Of a stretch of DNA of 28,292 nucleotides, positions 23,612 through 28,292 are shown in pieces; position 1 is the stretch's first letter; every line of letters starts with the position of its first letter. A program made the translations under genes and the position numbers. Location of the stretch: positions 1 through 28,292 of the forward strand of contig JAZOUB010000026.1 in NCBI GenBank assembly GCA_045657945.1, written 5' to 3'. Source of the stretch: HGM04593 sp045657945 (GTDB lineage Bacteria; Bacteroidota; Bacteroidia; Bacteroidales; Bacteroidaceae). The notes under the pieces are model-generated. The model saw only the letters and a program-made list of their open reading frames with translations, made no database searches and had not been told where the DNA came from.

Positions 23612-23800
23612 ATGGCTAAGAAGGTAAAAGGAAATCGTGTTCAGGTAATCCTTGAGTGCACTGAGCAGAAGAGCAGCGGTGTTCCAGGTATGTCTCGTTA
23701 CATCACCACAAAGAACCGCAAGAACACAACTGAGCGTTTGGAGTTGAAGAAATACAACCCATATTTGAAGAGAGTAACAGTTCACAAAGAAATTAAGTAA
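23612..23800 (+). CDS. rpmG: 50S ribosomal protein bL33
   Basis: 62 residues (MAKKVKGNRVQVILECTEQK start, TTKNRKNTTERLELKKYNP core), a standard L33. Only one cysteine (Cys16) remains, so this is the non-zinc version. It sits near the E-site side of the 50S subunit. AGGAGGAAAG is a clear ribosome site before the ATG. Six bases separate it from the DUF4295 gene. Confidence 0.97.
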   Translation: MAKKVKGNRVQVILECTEQKSSGVPGMSRYITTKNRKNTTERLELKKYNPYLKRVTVHKEIK

Positions 23801-23806
23801 TAAGAG

Positions 23807-23959
23807 ATGGCTAAGAAAGCGGTTGCAACCCTCCAGACAGGTGATAAGGAGAAGTTTGTAAAGGTTGTAAAATTGGTTAAATCACCTAAGACCGGTGCTT
23901 ATATGTTCTCTGAGGAGATGATGCCTCAGGCAAAAGCAGACGAGGCTTTGAAGAAGTAA
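23807..23959 (+). CDS. DUF4295 family small basic protein, probably ribosome-associated
   Basis: 50 residues: MAKKAVATLQTGDKEKFVKV, then VKLVKSPKTGAYMFSEEMMP and QAKADEALKK. Strongly basic and without a signal peptide. This short Bacteroidota-specific family follows rpmB and rpmG in many genomes of the phylum. A small extra 50S protein has been described from Bacteroidia ribosome structures and I recall it as this family (called bL38), but I cannot verify that here. The start is supported by the 6-bp spacing after rpmG and by AAGAG just upstream. In many relatives ftsY follows; here a terminator and a convergent gene follow instead. Confidence 0.9.
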   Translation: MAKKAVATLQTGDKEKFVKVVKLVKSPKTGAYMFSEEMMPQAKADEALKK

Positions 23960-23984
23960 TTACTGCCGTAAGGCTTAAATATAA

Positions 23985-24023
23985 AGAGAAGAATAACTGG
24001 AAAGTTGTTCTTCTCTTTTTTTG
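23985..24023 (+). terminator. Terminator of the ribosomal operon
   Basis: AGAGAAGAATAACT (23985-23998), loop GGAA, AGTTGTTCTTCTCT (24003-24016) pair over 14 bp with one wobble and are followed by seven T. The opposite strand has a weaker T-run, so it may also serve the convergent gene that stops at 24024. Confidence 0.88.
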
Positions 24024-24827
24024 TTATGCTTTCAGCCACTTCTGTTTTTCAAGGCTGTATATTGGCATGAATGGGATCAGTAGTGGGCGTTTATTTATGT
24101 ATGCTTGGAATTCCGGGTCGCTGCCGTATGTTTTCTGTTGTCGCTGCTCGAGACGTCGTGCACCGCTGAACATTACATAGAGTATTCCTATGTAGCCGGC
24201 CGAGGCGATGGCCCATTGCCATGGCGTGCAGCTCGCGCCAAAACATATTATGAAACTCCCTGTCCATAGCAGGATTTCTCCAAAATAATTCGGGCAGCGC
24301 ACGATGCGGTAAAGCCCGGTGCTTACGAATTGTCGGGAATTCTTTCTTTTTGCCGCGCTCTTCTGTGCATCGGCAATGGCTTCGGTCGCAAATCCAATGA
24401 TGGCTATTATGGCTCCCGCCCAAGCCCATGTTTCGTTTGTGATTGCGCCTTTTTCAAGATTGTATAGATAAAAGGTGTATGGGCTTGTCTGCCCTATGTA
24501 GAGTAGGGCGCATGAAATCCAAATCATAACCATGGTCGGTGTGGATTTGTGTTCGGTTTTGTCGGGTTGGTAAAGAATACTTTTGTACGATGCCGATTCC
24601 TTTTCTCGTACGAATAGATATGTTGCCAGTCGTATTCCGTAAATGAATAGCGTTGTGCAGAATATAACTGTGGGCAGCGTGAATGCTCCTGGAAAAATTA
24701 TTGCGGTGGCTGCGGCAATTGCGGCTATCGCAAGTCCATAGCCGATGCTGAAGAAATAGATGAAATATATCCACCCGACAGCCGATGCTGCAAGCGATAC
24801 GGCCAAAAGAATCCAAAGGTAGTTCAT
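24024..24827 (-). CDS. DUF1295 family membrane protein (steroid 5-alpha-reductase-like fold)
   Basis: 267 residues with about six or seven hydrophobic segments. The C-terminal signature STGLYRIVRCPNYFGEILLW (about 168-187) is the DUF1295 hallmark, related to the NADPH-binding part of 5-alpha-reductases and isoprenylcysteine methyltransferases. ARRLEQRQQKTYG and AYINKRPLLIPFMP near the end are also typical. It is probably an inner-membrane reductase or transferase acting on a lipid; the substrate is unknown in bacteria generally. The reading frame is intact with ATG at 24827. It is convergent with the ribosomal operon and marks the boundary to repeat-rich DNA. Confidence 0.88.
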   Translation of the reverse strand: MNYLWILLAVSLAASAVGWIYFIYFFSIGYGLAIAAIAAATAIIFPGAFTLPTVIFCTTLFIYGIRLATYLFVREKESASYKSILYQPDKTEHKSTPTMVMIWISCALLYIGQTSPYTFYLYNLEKGAITNETWAWAGAIIAIIGFATEAIADAQKSAAKRKNSRQFVSTGLYRIVRCPNYFGEILLWTGSFIICFGASCTPWQWAIASAGYIGILYVMFSGARRLEQRQQKTYGSDPEFQAYINKRPLLIPFMPIYSLEKQKWLKA

Positions 24828-24978
24828 TTGTTCTGCGTTTTGTTGTTATGTATTGATAACAGCTTTCCGGCTGTTTTTGTGCGCAGTTTTTGTGAAATGT
24901 TTGTTGTAGATTAAAATGATAAGCAAATTTTTATAGTTGTGTGATTTTGGCGGTTAAAAGTGAAAACGGGGTTCCTTT
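24828..24978. other. AT-rich spacer upstream of the DUF1295 gene
   Basis: No gene seen. AACAGC, loop TTTCCG, GCTGTT (24858-24875) followed by TTT is a small terminator-like hairpin on the plus strand, but no plus-strand gene precedes it; on the minus strand it lies in the promoter or leader of the DUF1295 gene. No clear -7 box was found for that gene. Confidence 0.3.
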
Positions 24979-25671
24979 GCGAGAAGTCGGTAAACACATG
25001 GTGGTGTTTGTTCTGATTTTCTTTTATATGGCTACTTGTAAGTAAACTTCTGTTCACCTGCAAAAGTTGGGGGAAATTTAGGATTACCTCTCAATTGTAT
25101 TGTGTTCTACAGCAGTCTTCAACCTTAATTGTTCACTTGCATTTTCTTTAAGTCGTTCTTTCCCTACTTTTCATCGCGTGAAAAGTAGCAAAAGCGCCCG
25201 GCAGAGACAAAATCAGTCGTTTGTTCCTTCTGCTCGCGAGTTGCTTTGCAACATCCCTCGACCGTCACAAACTTGCCACTTCAAACCTTTCTGCTGTTTG
25301 TCGGGTGCTGCGGATCGCACTGCGTACGGCAATTTTAAGAAAAGATAATTGCCGTACTGCGTTTGAACGTACCTCGCACAATGGCCTCCAAACAGCAGGG
25401 ATTTCCGTTGTGATTTTGACACTGCCGGTTTCTCTTTGACATTACCATTGTACGCGTTAAAGTCCGATATGCTTGCCAATGAATAAATTCTCTGCCTAGG
25501 ACGGAAAGTTACGCGTAAGCAATTTCAAAAAAGTTAAAACTACAATCAATTCTATAAATCAATGGACTACCTCCCCCAGACTTTGCAGGTGAGCCCTACT
25601 TGTAAGTAAACTTCCTGTATCCATATAAACGAAAATCAGGAAGCAACTTTCGTTGTTTCCTGATTTCTTGC
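24979..25671. repeat. Three-armed (cloverleaf-like) repeat, copy 1, split by an insertion
   Basis: The left half is 24979-25031 and the right half 25621-25671. The outer stem GCGAGAAGTCGG (24979-24990) pairs with CTGATTTCTTGC (25660-25671) using three G-U pairs. Arm 1 is AAACAC/GTGTTT (24992-25009). The central arm CTGATTTTCTTTTATATGG (25013-25031) pairs with 25621-25639 except at one base. Arm 3 is GGAAGCAAC, loop TTTC, GTTGTTTCC (25639-25660) with one G-U pair. The same layout is found intact at 27933-28060. The apical loop of the central arm is where the 0.56-kb element at 25032-25614 sits. Confidence 0.65.
25032..25614. mobile_element. Putative non-coding (MITE-like) insertion with direct repeats and inverted ends
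   Basis: CTACTTGTAAGTAAACTTC is present at 25032-25050 and 25596-25614. Just inside are imperfect inverted ends: CACCTGCAAAAGTTGGGGG (25055-25073) and CCCCCAGACTTTGCAGGTG (25573-25591), sharing the outer ten bases exactly. The body has nested hairpins: CTACTTTTCA/TGAAAAGTAG (25164-25188), CTGCTGTTTG/CAAACAGCAG (25291-25398) around TACGGCAATT/AATTGCCGTA (25325-25356). There is no transposase or credible protein gene. A 19-bp target duplication would be unusually long, so the direct repeat may instead reflect recombination. A diverged inverted copy lies at 215-595. Confidence 0.5.
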
Positions 25672-25710
25672 GGAGAGAGAGGGGCTCTGGTCCAATTTAG
25701 CACTATTCTT

Positions 25711-25728
25711 ACCCCCCCCCTTTTTTTT
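25711..25728. repeat. C9-T8 homopolymer tract
   Basis: Nine C (25712-25720) followed by eight T (25721-25728). It lies in a gene-free stretch (25672-25973) where I see nothing else firm. Such tracts slip easily; no promoter or reading frame that it could switch was found. Confidence 0.5.
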
Positions 25729-25973
25729 ATATGTGCTTTTAATAGAGAATAATACACTTCTACAATGAGATATTGGGATAAATTATTTGCTTTTCACCTT
25801 CTTGATCTTCTCATACTATTCTATCGGTCCCACCTCGGTGCAACTTTTTTATGCCAAAAATGCACCAAAAAAACAGTATGTTTATATCTTCTAACTGGCC
25901 TATAATCAATAAAATAATTATTATTTGTTTGATACATACTTTCTCTTTTGAACGCTTCTTCTCAATTTCTCAT

Positions 25974-26528
25974 TTAGACTACTCCAAAATATTTCTCAAA
26001 AAAGACCTTCAACTTCTCTATCACATTCTTCTTTTTCTCCTGCCTGTTGCCACCACCGAAGCGGGACATTGCTGGGAGTATCTTGTCAATATCTGTGCCT
26101 GTTGTGCGTATCGCTCCATCACGAAAAGCATTCTCCACGAACTTGACGGTCTCGTCTGCTTTCAGGTTCTCGCTTGCGATAATCTCATTCAGGTCATCCT
26201 GCTTACGCTGCTTTACAAATGCCTCCCAAGCCTCATCAACATCGGTATCAGTATTGACACTTGCCACGAAGTCCTCAATGAGTTCTTTCTTGCTTCTCAA
26301 CTGCATACTTGCACTTACTGCCTTGCTGATATTGACAAGTATCTCCTTGTTCTTGCAGTTGCTGTCGTGGTAGTTCTTCACCAGAAGCAGTATGTAGTCA
26401 ATGTTTATCTCAACTTGCCTTATCAGTTCGGTTTCAAATATGATGTCATCATTGACCACCTCCTTCTCGCCCTTGTTTCTCTTTCTCCACTTATCTTTCA
26501 GGGGTGTTTGATAATGAGGGAGATAGGG
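25974..26528 (-). pseudogene. Truncated hsdR: C-terminal remnant of type I restriction enzyme R subunit
   Basis: An open frame of 184 codons ending TAA at 25974. The translated end (LNEIIASENLKADETVKFVE, NAFRDGAIRTTGTDIDKILP, AMSRFGGGNRQEKKKNVIEK) is the conserved HsdR C-terminus; intact HsdR proteins have about 900-1100 residues with helicase and nuclease domains, all missing here. The frame continues upstream without a stop to 26528 and then meets the TGA of the leucine-rich-repeat gene at 26529-26531, in the same frame. No good start codon precedes it (a GTG at 26459 is possible). No hsdM or hsdS is visible. It is probably a dead fragment left by rearrangement. Confidence 0.75.
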
Positions 26529-27410
26529 TCAGTAGCGGATGATCTGGACGTTGGGGCAATCATAGAAGGCATCTTTATGCACATTGCACCCTTTAGGGAT
26601 GCGTACTTCGGTGAGGCTGGAGCAACCAAAGAAAGCCTTTTCCCCAATCTCTGTCACCGATGGGGGGATGGAGATGCTCGTGAGGCTGGAGCAATACCAG
26701 AAAGCACCTTCTCCAATCTCCGTCACCGATGGTGGTATGGTGATGCTCGTGAGGTTCTTGCAAGCAGAGAAAGCAAATTCCCCAATCTCCGTCACCGATG
26801 GGGGGATGGAGATGCTCGTGAGGCTGGAGCAGCCATCGAAAGCATAGCCCCCAATCTTCGTCACCGATGGGGGGATGGAGATGCTCGTGAGGCTGGAGCA
26901 ACCATGGAAAGCATACCGCCCAATCTCCGTCACCGATTCTGGGATGGTGATGCTCGTGAGGCTGGAGCAACCAGAGAAAGCACTGCTTCCAATCTCCGTC
27001 ACCGATGGTGGTATGGAGATGCTCTTGAGGCTGGAGCAATACCAGAAAGTACTGCTTCCAATCTCCGTCACCGATGGTGGTATGGCGATGCTCGTGAGGC
27101 TGAAGCACCATGAGAAAGTTCCATCCCCAATCTTCTTCACCCACCGAGGAAGTGTTATGCTTTTAAGGTTCTCGCAACGAAGAAAAGCACTTTCCCCAAT
27201 CTCTTCCACCCATTCGGGCAGAGTGATTTCCGTGAGGTTCTCACAACCCAAGAAAGCCTCTTTCCCAATCTTCTTTATCCACTGAGGTAATTCTACACTC
27301 GTGAGTTCTTTGCAATACTCGAACGCTTTATCTTTTATCTCCGTCTCCCACTCGGGTATGATGGCCTTTCCATCCTGGATGTCGTAGCCGTATTTTTTGT
27401 ATTTTGCCAT
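26529..27410 (-). CDS. BspA-like leucine-rich repeat protein (LRR_5 type)
   Basis: 293 residues from ATG 27410 (MAKYKKYGYDIQDGKAIIPE); a longer frame to 27545 runs through the promoter. There are about eleven 23-residue repeats of the pattern PSVTEIGEGAFWYCSSLTSI-SIP, the LRR_5 (Treponema/BspA) type that forms a solenoid for protein binding. Repeats 5 to 11 are nearly identical, differing mainly at four or five positions (EGAFWY, EFAFSA, GGYAFDG, RYAFHG), while repeats 1 to 4 are diverged. No signal peptide or sorting tail is seen, so a cytoplasmic location or non-classical export is likely. It stops at 26529, where the hsdR remnant begins. Confidence 0.85.
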   Translation of the reverse strand: MAKYKKYGYDIQDGKAIIPEWETEIKDKAFEYCKELTSVELPQWIKKIGKEAFLGCENLTEITLPEWVEEIGESAFLRCENLKSITLPRWVKKIGDGTFSWCFSLTSIAIPPSVTEIGSSTFWYCSSLKSISIPPSVTEIGSSAFSGCSSLTSITIPESVTEIGRYAFHGCSSLTSISIPPSVTKIGGYAFDGCSSLTSISIPPSVTEIGEFAFSACKNLTSITIPPSVTEIGEGAFWYCSSLTSISIPPSVTEIGEKAFFGCSSLTEVRIPKGCNVHKDAFYDCPNVQIIRY

Positions 27411-27439
27411 AGTAGTGTTTTCGGGTGGTTTATTTAGGG

Positions 27440-27447
27440 CAAAGATA
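27440..27447 (-). promoter_or_regulatory. -7 box of the leucine-rich-repeat gene
   Basis: The minus strand reads TATCTTTG, an exact consensus, about 30 bp before the ATG at 27410. A TTG stands at 27473-27471, 23 bp from the box, a little farther than usual. Confidence 0.6.
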
Positions 27448-27597
27448 GAAATAACTGAGTGAAATAATATCAAACTTGCTTGAATATTTTTTTTGCAACG
27501 AGTGAAAGTATCTTCGAGTTGACTCAAATATATTTGAAAACACAAGCAGAGGGCAAATACAGCATCCTAATGTCGTTAAACTTTCCAAGCAAAAAAA

Positions 27598-27622
27598 TGC
27601 CCCATTCCGGGGCAAATTTTTT
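27598..27622. terminator. Bidirectional terminator
   Basis: TGCCCC (27598-27603), loop ATTCC, GGGGCA (27609-27614). On the plus strand AA then six T follow; on the minus strand seven T follow directly. It isolates the leucine-rich-repeat gene from transcription entering from the right. Confidence 0.7.
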
Positions 27623-27642
27623 CGTAGAACAAAAAGAAACAA

Positions 27643-27669
27643 CCACCATAATGTCTAACACTATGGTGG
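27643..27669. repeat. 8-bp hairpin next to the terminator
   Basis: CCACCATA (27643-27650) and TATGGTGG (27662-27669) are perfect complements around an 11-base loop. No T-run follows. Role unknown. Confidence 0.45.
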
Positions 27670-27746
27670 CTGCGTAATGAAGATAGTTTATTGTATTGAA
27701 GGTGGGTCATCCCTCTTCTGGTTCGTGGTCTTTTAAATAAGGAGTC

Positions 27747-27980
27747 GGGATTGACTTCGCTTCGCTCGTCCATCCCTGTTTGGTTTTCCTTTGCAAGAAA
27801 TCATTAAACACCTGACGGTGTTTGTTCTGATTTTCTTTTATGTATAGGCAGTCTTTGCGGTCTGCGACAGTTCTTGTATTTGAGTAGGGATTGGCTTCGC
27901 TTCGCTTGCCCATCCCTGTTGGGGAATCCTTGGCAAGAAATCAGCAAACACCTGGTGGTGTTTGCATCTGATTTTCGTTT
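27747..27980. repeat. Tandem duplication with 140-bp period containing the repeat left half
   Basis: The block starting GGGATTGACTTCGCTTCGCT at 27747 recurs at 27887 with a few changes. Each copy runs on through CATCCCTGTT and GCAAGAAATCA (27793-27803, 27933-27943) to an AAACACC/GGTGTTT hairpin and TGATTTTC. So two left halves of the three-armed repeat stand in tandem, and only the second has its right half. Minus-strand short open frames here are products of the repeat, not genes. Confidence 0.6.
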
Positions 27981-28060
27981 CCTATCTGCTGGTAAGCGAG
28001 CTTCCCGCAGCTATAAAACGAAAATCAGGAAACAATTTTCATTGTTTCCTGATTTCTTGC
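27933..28060. repeat. Three-armed (cloverleaf-like) repeat, intact copy
   Basis: Outer stem GCAAGAAATCAG (27933-27944) pairs perfectly with CTGATTTCTTGC (28049-28060). Arm 1: GCAAACACC, loop TGGT, GGTGTTTGC (27944-27965). Central arm: CTGATTTTCGTTT (27968-27980) pairs with AAACGAAAATCAG (28016-28028), with a further CTGC/GCAG helix inside. Arm 3: GGAAACAA, loop TTTTCA, TTGTTTCC (28028-28049). Almost no base of the junction is unpaired. It could also fold as two separate hairpins because GAAATCAG and CTGATTTT are near-complements. Whether it is transcribed is not known. Confidence 0.65.
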
Positions 28061-28135
28061 GGAGAGAGGGATTCTTGCTTTGGCAAGCGACTTCGTCGAT
28101 TACGAACCCCCGCTCGGGTGTTCTCATCCCCTCTA
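28058..28135 (-). other. Sequence resembling a tRNA 3' end, interrupted
   Basis: On the minus strand the text reads GGGGGTTCG, then a 29-base stretch, then AATCCCTCTCTCCGC. Removing the stretch leaves a T-arm (GGTTCGAATCC) and an acceptor half as in Bacteroidota tRNA-Ser. The anticodon and D arms are absent, so it is not a tRNA gene. The right half of copy 1 (25671-25680) also ends in a GCGGAGAGAGA motif. The tRNA assignment is from memory of tRNA-Ser ends and is uncertain. Confidence 0.35.
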
Positions 28136-28159
28136 ATGTAAAAAAGGAAGCCTTTGATC

Positions 28160-28178
28160 TGACCCCAAAAAGTTGGAC
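28160..28178. repeat. Terminal inverted repeat of an IS3-family element
   Basis: TGACCCCAAAAAGTTGGAC resembles the ends of IS3-family (IS150-group-like) elements and lies 18 bp beyond the stop of the transposase fragment, as expected for such an end. The other end is outside the window, so no target duplication can be seen. Confidence 0.6.
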
Positions 28179-28195
28179 GGATTAATTAAAAAAGT

Positions 28196-28292
28196 TTATT
28201 GGTAAAGAGTTCGGTATTGCACCGGGCTCTTTCCTTTTAGTCTCAGTTTAATTCTATCATTATTGTAGTAGTGGATATACTTCCTCAGTTCC
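28196..28292 (-). CDS. IS3-family transposase OrfB, C-terminal part cut by window edge
   Basis: The minus strand encodes ELRKYIHYYNNDRIKLRLKG followed by KSPVQYRTLYQ and TAA at 28196-28198. The pattern Y-I-x-Y-Y-N-x-x-R-I-K-x-x-L-K-G-x-S-P-x-x-Y-R is the invariable end of the rve integrase domain of IS3-family transposases. The catalytic DDE residues lie outside the window. Whether the element is intact cannot be judged. Confidence 0.85.
   Translation of the reverse strand, partial: ELRKYIHYYNNDRIKLRLKGKSPVQYRTLYQ

Noticed and set aside
25100..25348. 82-residue open frame inside the insertion element
   Set aside because: Lies in structured repeat DNA; the related element at 215-595 does not keep the reading frame across its length.
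25851..27113. 420-residue plus-strand open frame with RHRWGDGDAREAGA repeats
   Set aside because: It is antisense to the leucine-rich-repeat gene and the hsdR remnant; its repetitive protein is the mirror of the 69-bp DNA repeats, and its first part has no recognisable domain or promoter.
26529..27145. Tandem 69-bp repeats as a CRISPR or satellite
   Set aside because: They code for 23-residue leucine-rich repeats with an open frame throughout.
27411..27545. Upstream extension of the leucine-rich-repeat protein to 27545
   Set aside because: It would run through the consensus -7 box at 27440-27447; ATG 27410 is preferred.
27576..27913. Minus-strand short frames with DERSEVNPDS-like text
   Set aside because: They are translations of the tandem repeats at 27747-27980, not genes; no domain, start signal or conservation of length between copies.
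25032..28060. CRISPR array
   Set aside because: Repeats are palindromic, irregularly spaced and without unique spacers of constant length; no cas gene is near.

Overview
The window looks like chromosomal DNA of a Bacteroidales bacterium (Bacteroides/Prevotella-like, gut type). The grounds are: promoter-like boxes of the Bacteroidota type TAnnTTTG upstream of many genes; the ribosomal cluster bL28, bL33 and a DUF4295 protein; a TonB receptor with a carboxypeptidase-regulatory-like front domain; a C69 dipeptidase; BspA-type leucine-rich repeats; and a large secreted protein with a sorting-type C-terminus. No rRNA, intact tRNA or CRISPR array was found.

Layout. 1-648 is non-coding and repeat-rich. 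649-3720 (minus) holds three tightly spaced glycosyltransferases. Divergent from them, 3892-8750 (plus) holds a Wzx-like flippase overlapping an M23 peptidase gene, then a C69 dipeptidase. 8850-12806 has two independently promoted metabolic genes, a phosphohexomutase and a long-chain acyl-CoA ligase. 13196-13912 encodes an exported protein with a strikingly cysteine-periodic tail. 13988-18165 (minus) is a two-gene unit: a 1327-residue secreted multidomain protein followed by a 58-residue small protein, closed by an 18-bp-stem terminator. 18587-22017 (minus) has an acyltransferase-like gene and a TonB-dependent receptor. 22131-23959 (plus) has tsaD, rpmB, rpmG and the DUF4295 gene. 24024-24827 (minus) is a DUF1295 membrane protein.

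From 24828 to the right edge the window turns into accessory DNA: structured non-coding repeats, a truncated hsdR (type I restriction) remnant, a leucine-rich-repeat gene read in the same frame just upstream of it, tandem duplications, and the 3' end of an IS3-family transposase at the window edge.

The genes on the left suggest cell-surface glycan assembly: glycosyltransferases build a lipid-linked oligosaccharide, the flippase exports it, and exported peptidases trim wall peptides. The most unusual material is a family of three-armed, cloverleaf-like intergenic repeats (24979-25671, 27933-28060, and a half copy at 27799-27840). In these, most stem differences between copies keep pairing through G-U wobbles. 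One copy is split in its apical loop by a roughly 0.56-kb non-coding insertion with inverted ends and a 19-bp direct repeat. An inverted relative of that insertion lies at 215-595.
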